From the NCBI RefSeq assembly GCF_047345485.1, contig NZ_JBLFEN010000006.1:186001-250000 (forward strand): a stretch of 64,000 bases of DNA, written 5' to 3'. Shown here piece by piece: positions 1-8,688 of this stretch; the stretch's first letter is position 1, and each line of letters begins with the position of its first letter. The stretch comes from Jejuia sp047345485 (GTDB lineage: Bacteria; Bacteroidota; Bacteroidia; Flavobacteriales; Flavobacteriaceae). The position numbers and the translations under genes are program-made. The notes under the pieces were generated by a model. That model had not been told where the DNA came from. It searched no databases and saw nothing but the letters and a program-made list of their open reading frames with translations.

Positions 1-1210
1 CTATGGTATTAAAATTGCAAAAAATACAGTTGAAGTTGCTGATAACAATAAAAGTGTTTTAAATTCTGGATACTTACCCTCTTTAACAGGAATTGCAGGT
101 GCTAGTATAGATCGCCAAAATGCCGAAGGACAGTTAGCTGATGGTAACGTAAGAACAGCCGAAGGTGCTGAAACACGTCGGTATAACGCCTCAATCAACT
201 TAAATTATACCTTGTTTGATGGTTTAGGGCGTTTATATAATTACAAGCGTTTAAAAGAACAGTACCAATTATCTGAGTTGGAAGCTCGAGAAACTATAGA
301 AAACACCATACTTCAGTTGTTTTCTATTTACTATACCATAGCGCAATTATCTGAAAACTCAAAGGTATTAGAAGAAACTATTAGGGCGAGTAAAAATCGA
401 TTAATAAGAGCCAAATACCAATTTGATTATGGTCAAAATACAAAACTAGATGTTTTAAATGCTGAAGTTGATATTAATAATGACAGTATAAGTTTAATAA
501 ATATTAAGCAACAACTAAAGGTTACTAAACGCGATTTAAATGTTGTTTTAGGTAATCATTTATCTGATAATTTTGAGTTAGATAAGGACGTTAATTTTTT
601 AATACAATTAGATAAGTCTGAGTTATTACAAAAAACGATGGGGAATAACGTATCTCTACTTCAGGCTGATCAGAATATTTACATAAGTCAATTTGGTATT
701 AAAACAAATAAAGCTCAATTGCTCCCAACTGTTGGGTTAGTAGGTTCTTATGGGTGGAATGAATCTTCAAATAACAGTCCGTTAGCATTTGTAATTCAAA
801 ATACAAATTCAGGAGTTTCCGCAGGTTTAAATTTAACATGGAATCTTTTTGACGGTGGAAGCACGCTTACGCGAGTTAAAAATTCAAAAATTAATTTTGA
901 AACCTTAAAATTACAAAGAGAGCAACTTCAAATTGATATAGAACGCAGTTTTAACAATGCTTGGGATGATTATCAGAATAAATTACATATTTATAAAGTA
1001 CAAGAAGATAATATTAGTACCTCCCAAAATAATTTTGATAGAACCAATGAAAAATTTAAACTTGGTCAAACTACTTCAATTGAGTTTAGGCAAGCGCAAC
1101 TTAACTTATTAAACGCAGAGTTAGGTAAAAATCAAGCCATATATCAAGCCAAAATTGCCGAACTAGAAGTGCTTAGATTAAGTGGAGAATTACTAAATAT
1201 CGACATATGA
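1..1210 (+). CDS. TolC family outer membrane efflux protein, 3' part (5' end outside window)
   Basis: The frame is open from base 2, so the gene starts upstream of the window; the first ATG inside (212) is internal. About 402 residues are visible. The pattern is that of TolC-type channel subunits: long amphipathic helices (YTIAQLSENSKVLEETIRAS), two beta-strand stretches (SINLNYTLFDGLG and SAGLNLTWNLFDGGS) and the repeated helix-strand-helix plan. TolC proteins form trimeric outer-membrane ducts for RND or ABC efflux pumps. The partner genes would lie upstream of base 1. It ends at TGA with no obvious hairpin before the next gene. Family assignment is confident; the substrate is unknown. Confidence 0.9.
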   Translation, partial: YGIKIAKNTVEVADNNKSVLNSGYLPSLTGIAGASIDRQNAEGQLADGNVRTAEGAETRRYNASINLNYTLFDGLGRLYNYKRLKEQYQLSELEARETIENTILQLFSIYYTIAQLSENSKVLEETIRASKNRLIRAKYQFDYGQNTKLDVLNAEVDINNDSISLINIKQQLKVTKRDLNVVLGNHLSDNFELDKDVNFLIQLDKSELLQKTMGNNVSLLQADQNIYISQFGIKTNKAQLLPTVGLVGSYGWNESSNNSPLAFVIQNTNSGVSAGLNLTWNLFDGGSTLTRVKNSKINFETLKLQREQLQIDIERSFNNAWDDYQNKLHIYKVQEDNISTSQNNFDRTNEKFKLGQTTSIEFRQAQLNLLNAELGKNQAIYQAKIAELEVLRLSGELLNIDI

Positions 1211-1274
1211 CCCTGTAAATGTTAAAAATTAGTGTATTTCATCGATAAAAATAGTTTTTTATCTATTTTGATGC

Positions 1275-1282
1275 TATTTTCG
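1275..1282 (+). promoter_or_regulatory. candidate -7 element TATTTTCG upstream of the LRR gene
   Basis: TATTTTCG lies 31 bases before the ATG at 1314. It is one base off the Bacteroidota consensus TAnnTTTG. The same octamer occurs 31 bases before the ATG of the DUF5060 gene (4805-4812). Confidence 0.35.
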
Positions 1283-1313
1283 TTCAAGAAATTAGTCCCT
1301 AATCAACCTAATT

Positions 1314-2135
1314 ATGAAAAACCTCAAATACACAATCTTATTAGTTTTAACATCTTTGGCTACTTATGCAAGTGTTTCAAACAGCGATAAAGAAGCCTTA
1401 TTGGCTTTGTATAATAATACAAACGGCGCAGAATGGAATGCTAAGTGGGATATTTCTACACCAATAGATACATGGCAGGGTGTTAAAATAGAGAATAATT
1501 TGGTTGTTGAAATCAACTTACCATTTAATAATTTACAAGGCGAATTACCAACAGAGATTGGTAATCTTAAAGGTTTAAAGAAATTAAACTTAGGCTTTAA
1601 TGGTTTAACAGGAAATATACCAACGTTTTTAAGCAAGTTAGATAATCTTGAAATTTTAGAATTATTTATGAATAAGTTTGAAGGGGAGATTCCTGCTGAA
1701 TTAGGAGCACTTAAAAAGCTCAAATCTTTAAAGTTATACAGTAATAAACTTTCAGGTAATATTCCATTAGAGATAATGGGTTTAACTAACCTTGAAGAAC
1801 TTTTAATAGGTAGTAACTACTTAACAGGTAATATACCTAGTGAAATTCAGGCGCTAAAAAAGCTAAAGAAATTTAGCGTTATGGATAATAAAATGGACGG
1901 AGAAATTCCTGTTGAAATGGCGCAGTTAACAGATTTAGAAGAGTTGTTATTATCTACCAACGAATTTACTGGTGATGTGCCTATCGAATTTATTAATTTA
2001 ACTAAGTTAAACACCATAATGGTGAGTGATAATAAATTAAATAAAGAATACATTAGTGTTTCTGGAAAAAACCCACCATCATTAATGATCATAGAATCGG
2101 GAGCAACCGCATCAATGGATATTGAAAAAGAATAA
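1314..2135 (+). CDS. Secreted leucine-rich-repeat protein (plant-type LRR)
   Basis: A 273-residue protein with a signal peptide of about 19 residues (MKNLKYTILLVLTSLATYAS). The rest is about seven 24-residue leucine-rich repeats of the plant/bacterial type (LxxLxLxxNxLxGxIPxEIxxL), for example around residues 75-100, then a partial repeat and a short acidic tail ending in KE. An N-cap motif (SDKEALLALYNNTNGAEWNAKW) resembles the cap found before such arrays. LRR arrays bind proteins or glycans; the ligand is unknown. No lipobox and no obvious T9SS C-terminal domain are present. A terminator-like hairpin follows at 2168. Confidence 0.8.
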   Translation: MKNLKYTILLVLTSLATYASVSNSDKEALLALYNNTNGAEWNAKWDISTPIDTWQGVKIENNLVVEINLPFNNLQGELPTEIGNLKGLKKLNLGFNGLTGNIPTFLSKLDNLEILELFMNKFEGEIPAELGALKKLKSLKLYSNKLSGNIPLEIMGLTNLEELLIGSNYLTGNIPSEIQALKKLKKFSVMDNKMDGEIPVEMAQLTDLEELLLSTNEFTGDVPIEFINLTKLNTIMVSDNKLNKEYISVSGKNPPSLMIIESGATASMDIEKE

Positions 2136-2167
2136 TTAGTTTGTAGTTTTATAAAATAGTTAATGTT

Positions 2168-2199
2168 AAAAAAGATGCACAATAGTGTGTCTTTTTTTA
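2168..2199 (+). terminator. Rho-independent terminator after the LRR gene
   Basis: AAAAAAGA and TCTTTTTT arms extend a TGCAC/GTGTG stem (two G-U pairs) around an AATA loop, followed by a T run. It ends only about 10 bases before the ATG of the CPXCG gene, so that gene probably depends on read-through or its own start signal. Confidence 0.6.
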
Positions 2200-2209
2200 T
2201 TTTTATAAA

Positions 2210-2392
2210 ATGAAAGAACATTATTTTACATGCCCACACTGCTGGGAGAGCATATCTATGTTGTTAGATAATTCTATTTCTAAACAATCTTATATAGAAG
2301 ATTGTGAAGTGTGCTGCAACCCTATTCAAATCACAACTCAATTTACAAATACCGAATTAATTGCTTTTCAAGCAGATAGTATTGAGCAATAA
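2210..2392 (+). CDS. CPXCG motif-containing cysteine-rich protein
   Basis: A 60-residue protein with an N-terminal CPHC motif (residues 8-11) and a second cysteine cluster, CEVCC, around residues 34-38. Together these suggest a small zinc ribbon of the CPXCG family. The acidic C-terminus is typical of these mini-proteins. The function of the family is unknown. The ATG is preceded by AT-rich sequence without a Shine-Dalgarno motif, which is usual here. No signal peptide is seen, so it is probably cytoplasmic. Confidence 0.8.
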   Translation: MKEHYFTCPHCWESISMLLDNSISKQSYIEDCEVCCNPIQITTQFTNTELIAFQADSIEQ

Positions 2393-2410
2393 TATTTTAT
2401 AATTTTATTC

Positions 2411-2441
2411 TTGTAGAAACCTAAAAAGGATTGTATATTTG
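2411..2441 (+). promoter_or_regulatory. Bacteroidota-type promoter of the initiator tRNA
   Basis: TTG at 2411-2413 and TATATTTG at 2434-2441 are separated by 20 bases. This fits the Bacteroidota -33 TTG / -7 TAnnTTTG promoter. The tRNA starts about 90 bases downstream, so a 5' leader is removed. Confidence 0.65.
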
Positions 2442-2531
2442 CAATCCGAAATAATTTGGTCGGCATTATGAACCGAAAGACAATGTTCAACTTGATTGAG
2501 TATTATTAAGTAAATTATTTTTAAATTATAT

Positions 2532-2604
<73 letters not shown>

Positions 2605-2611
2605 CTAAATT

Positions 2612-2645
2612 AAAAGTCATAACTTAATTGTTATGGCTTTTTTTG
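2612..2645 (+). terminator. Rho-independent terminator after tRNA-fMet
   Basis: AAAAGTCATAAC pairs with GTTATGGCTTTT (one G-U pair) around a short loop and is followed by a T run, directly downstream of the tRNA. Confidence 0.75.
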
Positions 2646-2882
2646 TTTAGAAAAAAATTAAAGAATGAGTAGTTTTTAGTATTCTACATTTTCCAAGGTT
2701 CACTCCTATACAAAGTATTCATCTATTTCTATTTAAATCGTTTTTTATGATATCACAATATTTTTATTATGATTAAAACTTAATAAATTATGATTTAAGA
2801 TAAATATTTATAAAAGCCTTAGTCCTAATTGGGTTTCTGTGCGTATTTACTATAACTTTATCATGAAAAATAATATAAGGAT

Positions 2883-4763
2883 ATGGGTGTTGTTGAAGCT
2901 AATGATAATTTGGTGCTAATTGATAGAAATGATATACAGCGCGTAGAACCATTAAATTGGTGGGTTGGTTTTAAAAATCAATCTCTAGAGTTATTAGTAC
3001 AGCATCCTAATATTTCAGGACGAATTCCGGTAATTTCATACAAGGGTGTTTCTATTGAAAGAATAAATAAAGCTGATAGTGCCAATTACTTATTTATATC
3101 TCTAAATATATCAAAAAGTACAATATCTGGTAAATTCAATATCATTTTCAAAAAAGATAATGAAGAAGATTTAATTCATACCTACGAGTTGAAATCAAGA
3201 GAAAAAGCATCTGAAACGTATACTGGTTTTGATAGTTCTGATGTTATATACTTAATAACTCCCGATAGATTTGCTAATGGAAACCCTGATAATGATATTG
3301 TAGAATCATTTAAAGAAAACCATATTAATAGAAATGATGATTATGCACGCCATGGTGGAGATATTGAAGGTATCATTAATCATTTAGATTATATTGAAGA
3401 CATGGGGTTTACTGCAATATGGCCAAGTCCGTTGCTAATAAATAATATGCCTCAAGGATCTTACCATGGATACGCCATAACAGATTTTTATCAAATAGAT
3501 CCGCGTTTTGGGACTTTACAAGATTATAAAACCTTATCTGCTAAACTAGCAGAAAAAGGGATGAAATTAATTATGGATCAAGTAGCTAACCATTGTGGTA
3601 TAGCGCATTGGTGGATGAGTGATTTACCATTTAAAGATTGGATTAACCATCAAAAAAACTACGAGGATAATGCTAATAGTTGGGATAGTAGTAAAAGTAT
3701 AACTACAAATCATATGTCTACTACAAATCAAGATATTTATGCTTCCAAAATAGATAAAAATAATATGAATGAAGGTTGGTTTGTTCCGGCTATGCCAGAT
3801 TTAAACCAACGAAACCCATTTATGGCGCGATACACCATACAAAACAGTATTTGGTGGATAGAAACGGCAAACTTAGGCGGTATTCGTCAAGACACTTACC
3901 CATATCCTGATAAATTTTTTATGAGCCGTTGGGCAGGCGAAATTATGAATGAGTATCCTAATTTTAGTATTGTAGGTGAAGAGTGGAGTTATAATCCACT
4001 TTTGGTTGGCTATTGGCAATCTAATGCAAATAATAGAGACGGGTATAATTCTAATTTAAAATCCCCAATGGACTTTCCAATGCAACGCTTTATTGTAGAA
4101 GCTTTAAATGAAGATGAACAATGGGATAAAGGATTGCTAAAAATGTATCAAGGTCTTGCTAACGATTTTTATTATGCCTCACCAAAAGATATTATGGTAT
4201 TTCCTGATAATCATGATATGAGCCGTATCTTCACACAACTTCAGGGTGATATAGCTAATACTAAAATGGCGCTTAGTTATATTTTAATGATGCCTCGTAT
4301 TCCACAACTATATTACGGCACAGAAATTTTGATGAATGATTTTAATAATCCTGGAGACCACGGATTAGTAAGAACAGATTTTCCTGGTGGTTGGGAAGGT
4401 GATAAAATTAATGCGTTTACTGGGGAAGGTTTAAGTGATGACCAGAAGGATATGCAATCTTTCCTTAAAAAAATACTTAATTACAGAAAAACTAGTAAAG
4501 CCATTCATAAAGGTAAAACCATACATTTTGCACCTAAAAATGGTATTTATGTGTTGTTTAGAATTATAGAAGATGAAACGGTTGTTCATATAATTAATAA
4601 AAACCATAAACCAGTAGATTTGGATTTAAGTAGATTTGATGAAATTAATCTCAAAGAAAAGCCTCTTAAAAACATTATTTCAGAGGATGAGATAAGATGG
4701 AGAAGCCCGTTAAAAATAAATAATAAAGGAAGTATTTTGTTAACCACTAAATTAAATAGATAA
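2883..4763 (+). CDS. GH13 alpha-amylase family enzyme (SusA-like neopullulanase/cyclomaltodextrinase), apparently missing its signal peptide
   Basis: A 626-residue glycoside hydrolase. An N-terminal beta-sandwich begins almost at once (RVEPLNWWVGF), then a GH13 barrel with all four conserved regions: DQVANH, GIRQD (nucleophile D337), VGEEW (acid/base E366) and DNHD (D445). A C-terminal beta domain follows. Such enzymes cleave alpha-1,4 glucans or cyclodextrins, normally in the periplasm after a signal peptide. Here the signal-peptide-like sequence (ATG at 2863, MKNNIRIWVLLKLMIIWC) is in another frame and stops at 2917, so the ORF starts at 2883 without an export signal. It is either a recent frameshift, a sequence error, or now a cytoplasmic enzyme. 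No SusC/SusD genes are adjacent. Confidence 0.88.
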   Translation: MGVVEANDNLVLIDRNDIQRVEPLNWWVGFKNQSLELLVQHPNISGRIPVISYKGVSIERINKADSANYLFISLNISKSTISGKFNIIFKKDNEEDLIHTYELKSREKASETYTGFDSSDVIYLITPDRFANGNPDNDIVESFKENHINRNDDYARHGGDIEGIINHLDYIEDMGFTAIWPSPLLINNMPQGSYHGYAITDFYQIDPRFGTLQDYKTLSAKLAEKGMKLIMDQVANHCGIAHWWMSDLPFKDWINHQKNYEDNANSWDSSKSITTNHMSTTNQDIYASKIDKNNMNEGWFVPAMPDLNQRNPFMARYTIQNSIWWIETANLGGIRQDTYPYPDKFFMSRWAGEIMNEYPNFSIVGEEWSYNPLLVGYWQSNANNRDGYNSNLKSPMDFPMQRFIVEALNEDEQWDKGLLKMYQGLANDFYYASPKDIMVFPDNHDMSRIFTQLQGDIANTKMALSYILMMPRIPQLYYGTEILMNDFNNPGDHGLVRTDFPGGWEGDKINAFTGEGLSDDQKDMQSFLKKILNYRKTSKAIHKGKTIHFAPKNGIYVLFRIIEDETVVHIINKNHKPVDLDLSRFDEINLKEKPLKNIISEDEIRWRSPLKINNKGSILLTTKLNR

Positions 4764-4804
4764 TAAAAACTCAGACTAAAAAATTATTTTTTAATAAATG
4801 TTTC

Positions 4805-4812
4805 TATTTTCG
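4805..4812 (+). promoter_or_regulatory. candidate -7 element TATTTTCG upstream of the DUF5060 gene
   Basis: This is the same octamer as upstream of the LRR gene, 31 bases before the ATG at 4844. It is one mismatch from TAnnTTTG. Confidence 0.35.
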
Positions 4813-4843
4813 TGAGTGTAATACTAACTCCTAAGATGTAATA

Positions 4844-7711
4844 ATGATGAAGTATATTAACCTTACGCTAGTTCTATCACTTATTGTAATATTTCAATCT
4901 TTTGCTCAAAATGTTTCTATTGAGGGACAATTAAAAAAGTGGGAAAAAATAACCTTAAATTTTGAAGGCGACGATATTACAGAAAACGATGCCAATAATC
5001 CCTTTTTAAACTATCGGTTAAATGTTATTTTTAAAAATAATGGCAGAGTATTTACAGTGCCAGGTTTTTTTGCAGCAGATGGTAACGCCGCAGAAACTAG
5101 TGCTACTTCGGGTAAGATTTGGCAGGTTCGATTTATGCCAGATGCTGTTGGTAAATGGGAGTACGAGGTGTTTTTTAGAACAGGAAAAAATATTGCCATA
5201 AGCGATGATATTTATGCGGGTGAGCCAGTAAGTTTTAATGGTGTTAGAGGTGAATTCAATATAGATGAAGCTAGTAAAGAAGGCTCTAGTTTTAAACAAA
5301 AAGGACGGTTAATATACGATGACAGCAGGTACTTAAAATATGCTGACACAAAAGATGCATTTATCAAAGGTGGTGCTGATAGCCCAGAAAACTTCCTTGC
5401 TTTTTTTGAATTTGACCAAACTCCTGCATCTCATAAATACGTACCTCATGCTAAAGATTGGAGAAATGGAGATCCTACTTGGAAAAATGGAAAAGGCAAA
5501 AACATTATTGGAGCGTTAAATTATTTAGCTTCAAAAGAGATGAATTCGGTGTATTTTTTAACAATGAATGTTCAAGGTGATGGTAACGATGTGTGGCCAT
5601 GGACGGATGAAAACGAAAGATATCGATTTGATTGTAGTAAACTAGACCAATGGGAAAAGGTGTTTGATCACATGGACAATTTGGGTTTAATGCTGCATAT
5701 AGTTACTCAAGAAACAGAAAACGAACTGCTGTTGGATATTGGTGAGTTAAAAACCCAGCGTAAACTCTATTATAGAGAATTAATAGCAAGATTTTCACAT
5801 CACCTTGGGGTTATTTGGAATTTGGGTGAAGAAAATGGATGGCAAAATTGGGCACCAAAAGCTCAAAATGATGCAGATAGAAAGGCGATGTCTAAATACA
5901 TAAAAACACATGACCCATATAAAAACTTAGTTTTATTGCATACACATGCAGTAAGTCATGCGCAAGATCATATTTTAAATCCGCTTTTGGGTTACAGGTA
6001 TTTAGATGGGCCGTCTTTACAAATTAAGCACCCATCAGATGTTCATGAAATCGCAAAAAAATGGATTTCTAAATCTAGTAATTTTGGTAAACCTTGGGTA
6101 GTAATGCAGGATGAAATTGGGCCTGCTCACACAGGAGCCAAACCAGATGCAGACGATCCTGAACATGACGCAATAAGACACCAAGTGTTATGGGGAAATT
6201 TAATGGCAGGTGGTGCTGGTGTAGAGTGGTATTTTGGGTATAAATATGCTAACAATGATTTAAATTGCGAAGATTGGCGCTCTAGAGACAACCTTTGGGA
6301 ACAAACTAAACATGCCCTACATTTTTTTAAAATTCATATACCATTTCAAGACATGGTTACTCTTGATGATGCAACTGATAATTTAGACGATTATGTACTT
6401 GCAAAGCATGGAGAGATTTATGCTGTTTACTTGCCAAAAGTTAAAGCTACTACATTAAATCTCACAGGAGTTTCTGGAAAGTTTTCTGTGCGCTGGTACA
6501 ACCCAAGAACAGGAGGTAGCTTACAAAAAGGTAAAGTAAAAACATTAAAAGGAGGTAAGCATATTTCTATTGGTATGCCTCCAAATAAAGAAAAAGACTG
6601 GGTTGCACTTATTAAGCGTCAGTCTGATGTAATTTCTAATGCCTCAAGTGATGCTAATAGAATATTACTAAATGCGTTAACAGATTTTACATCTAAGGTT
6701 ACTACTAAAACAAACTATTATAAAGATAAAAAGAATAAGGCTTTAGCTATAAATGCTTCTAAAGAACCTCAGAGAAAAGGTTTTGCAAGTGCCAGTACTA
6801 TTTTTAAAGGTAAAACAGGTATGTATAATGTTGTACTGCATACTATGGCAGAACAGGATGGAGAATCTACATATCACGTAAGTATAAATCATACTAAAGT
6901 AAAAAGTGCAAGTAACCCAAAGGTTACAGAATCATTTAAAGCAATAAAACTTAATATGGGCACATTGTATTTAAAAACCAATGATACAATAACTATAGCA
7001 TCAAATGCGCATACTAATGGTACACTTCCAGAAAAAGGAGGTACAGCTTGGTCTAGAGGTAGGTGGAATGGCATATCCTTTGTAAAAAGTAATATATTGC
7101 AAAATAGAGAGTTACAGAATGCTACCCCTTATTTGGTTCAAAATGATATTCTAGCAGTAGAGGCTGAAAATTTTCATTTTAACTCAAATAATTATAGTCC
7201 GCGAGAATGGTATGTGCGCTCTTTAAAAGGACACACTCCCTTTTTAGATATTTCAAATCACTCCAAAACAGCAAGTGGAGAAAGTTATATAGAAGCTTTA
7301 CCTGATACTAGAAAAACACATGATGATAAACTCATTCGTGGAGAAAATTTCTTCCCAATACCGGGTTCTGGAGGTTTGGTGGGTTACAAAGTTAAAATCG
7401 ATACACCGGGAAAATATTACGTTTGGGTAAAGGCATATTCTAGCGGGCCAGAAGATAATGGTGTTCATGTAGGTATTGATGGGGATTGGCCAGAAAGCGG
7501 ACAGCGTATCCAGTTGTGTAAAGGGAAACATAAGTGGACGTGGTCTTCGGCACAAAGGGTTCCAGAAAACCATTGTGGTACACCTAAAACTATATTTCTA
7601 GAAGTAAAAGAAGCAGGAGAACACGTAATATTTTTTTCAATGCGAGAAGATGGCTTTAAATTAGATAAATTTATTTTAACGAGTCACCCAGATTTTGATC
7701 CTAAACGCTAA
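4844..7711 (+). CDS. DUF5060 domain-containing putative glycoside hydrolase with C-terminal carbohydrate-binding-like domains
   Basis: A 955-residue secreted protein with a signal peptide ending near SFAQ (residue 22). An N-terminal DUF5060-like beta domain (residues about 25-130, with the FxVPGFFAADG stretch) precedes a probable (beta/alpha)8 barrel. Candidate catalytic glutamates are E329 in NLGEENGW and E424 in VMQDEIG, the spacing expected of a clan GH-A-like retaining enzyme; this is inference. Next come a small beta domain (residues about 505-580) and a C-terminal domain beginning AVEAENF, reminiscent of CBM6/35-type modules. The substrate is unknown. It may act together with the GH13 gene just upstream, about 80 bases away. 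Confidence 0.75.
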   Translation: MMKYINLTLVLSLIVIFQSFAQNVSIEGQLKKWEKITLNFEGDDITENDANNPFLNYRLNVIFKNNGRVFTVPGFFAADGNAAETSATSGKIWQVRFMPDAVGKWEYEVFFRTGKNIAISDDIYAGEPVSFNGVRGEFNIDEASKEGSSFKQKGRLIYDDSRYLKYADTKDAFIKGGADSPENFLAFFEFDQTPASHKYVPHAKDWRNGDPTWKNGKGKNIIGALNYLASKEMNSVYFLTMNVQGDGNDVWPWTDENERYRFDCSKLDQWEKVFDHMDNLGLMLHIVTQETENELLLDIGELKTQRKLYYRELIARFSHHLGVIWNLGEENGWQNWAPKAQNDADRKAMSKYIKTHDPYKNLVLLHTHAVSHAQDHILNPLLGYRYLDGPSLQIKHPSDVHEIAKKWISKSSNFGKPWVVMQDEIGPAHTGAKPDADDPEHDAIRHQVLWGNLMAGGAGVEWYFGYKYANNDLNCEDWRSRDNLWEQTKHALHFFKIHIPFQDMVTLDDATDNLDDYVLAKHGEIYAVYLPKVKATTLNLTGVSGKFSVRWYNPRTGGSLQKGKVKTLKGGKHISIGMPPNKEKDWVALIKRQSDVISNASSDANRILLNALTDFTSKVTTKTNYYKDKKNKALAINASKEPQRKGFASASTIFKGKTGMYNVVLHTMAEQDGESTYHVSINHTKVKSASNPKVTESFKAIKLNMGTLYLKTNDTITIASNAHTNGTLPEKGGTAWSRGRWNGISFVKSNILQNRELQNATPYLVQNDILAVEAENFHFNSNNYSPREWYVRSLKGHTPFLDISNHSKTASGESYIEALPDTRKTHDDKLIRGENFFPIPGSGGLVGYKVKIDTPGKYYVWVKAYSSGPEDNGVHVGIDGDWPESGQRIQLCKGKHKWTWSSAQRVPENHCGTPKTIFLEVKEAGEHVIFFSMREDGFKLDKFILTSHPDFDPKR

Positions 7712-7811
7712 TATGTTCCCTCTAAATAGTGATCAAATTTATAGCCTTTTTTTAATTATTTTATTTTTTAAACAGAACGTTAATACATTTTTTTAATGTG
7801 CTTAATTTTGT

Positions 7812-7819
7812 TACTTTTG
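7812..7819 (+). promoter_or_regulatory. -7 promoter element TACTTTTG of the FKBP gene
   Basis: A perfect match to TAnnTTTG, 27 bases before the ATG at 7847. No clear TTG sits at the -33 distance, only a T-rich stretch. Confidence 0.55.
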
Positions 7820-7846
7820 GTCGCAATTAAAAAATTAGTATAGATT

Positions 7847-8581
7847 ATGAAATTAATTAAACTATCAATTCTAGCATTAATTATAAGTTTTGCTTCTTGT
7901 GAAAAAAAACCCGGAGCAGTTACTAAAGATGCTTTAAAAACTGAAATAGATTCAGTGAGTTATGCTATTGGAATGGATGTAGGTACAAGTGTATCATCTC
8001 AAATTGAAGATATTAATAGTGATTTGTTTATCGCTGGATATTTTAATGTTTTAGATTCTGCAGATGTTTTGATAGATAAAACAGCCTCTCAAGGTATTAT
8101 ACAAAGCTACTTTGAAAAAAATCGTGAGAAAATCATGAAAAGACAGCAAGAACGCGCTGCCAAAGAAGCTGAAAAGAAATTTGGAGCTAATAAAGCAGCA
8201 GGAGAGAAATTTTTAAAAGAAAATGTAGCTAACGAAGGTGTATTAACTACAGAGAGTGGTTTGCAATACGTTGTTCTTAAAGAAGGGAATGGTAAAAAAC
8301 CAACTGCCGAAGATAAAGTAAAAGTGCACTATCATGGAACATTAACAGACGGTACTGTTTTTGATAGTTCTGTTGATAGAGGAGAGCCAACAGAGTTTGG
8401 TGTTACGCAAGTAATTCCAGGATGGATTGAAGGGTTGCAATTAATGAGCGAGGGTTCTAAATATAAATTCTTTATTCCACAAGAATTAGCATATGGCGCT
8501 AACCCTAGACCAGGTGGTGTAATTAAACCTTTTTCAGCTTTAGTTTTTGAAGTTGAATTAATAGAAATTCTAGATAAATAA
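7847..8581 (+). CDS. FKBP-type peptidyl-prolyl cis-trans isomerase, lipoprotein
   Basis: A 244-residue protein with a lipoprotein signal peptide (FASC, acylated cysteine about residue 19). An N-terminal dimerisation helix region (residues about 30-125, with a charged helix KRQQERAAKEAEKKFG) precedes a C-terminal FKBP fold (residues about 150-243). The fold shows VKVHYHGTLTDGTVFDSS, VIPGWIEGLQLM and the usual YG..P segment. FKBP enzymes isomerise X-Pro bonds and assist folding of exported proteins. The architecture matches FklB/FkpA/Mip-type periplasmic foldases. It is a single-gene unit with its own promoter and terminator. Confidence 0.92.
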   Translation: MKLIKLSILALIISFASCEKKPGAVTKDALKTEIDSVSYAIGMDVGTSVSSQIEDINSDLFIAGYFNVLDSADVLIDKTASQGIIQSYFEKNREKIMKRQQERAAKEAEKKFGANKAAGEKFLKENVANEGVLTTESGLQYVVLKEGNGKKPTAEDKVKVHYHGTLTDGTVFDSSVDRGEPTEFGVTQVIPGWIEGLQLMSEGSKYKFFIPQELAYGANPRPGGVIKPFSALVFEVELIEILDK

Positions 8582-8602
8582 TTATTTATTTTATAATATT
8601 TT

Positions 8603-8635
8603 AAAAACAGGAAGTTATTAGCTTCCTGTTTTTTT
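8603..8635 (+). terminator. Rho-independent terminator after the FKBP gene
   Basis: AAAAACAGGAAG and CTTCCTGTTTTT form a 12-bp stem around a 7-base loop, followed by more T residues. Confidence 0.85.
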
Positions 8636-8646
8636 ATTTGTAGTAG

Positions 8647-8673
8647 TTTGAATGTAAATAGATTGTAAATTTG
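8647..8673 (+). promoter_or_regulatory. Promoter of era
   Basis: TTTG at 8647-8650 and TAAATTTG at 8666-8673 match the Bacteroidota -33/-7 pattern, with 15 bases between them, slightly short. The ATG follows 15 bases after the -7 element. Confidence 0.5.
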
Positions 8674-8688
8674 TAATAAATTTTAAAT

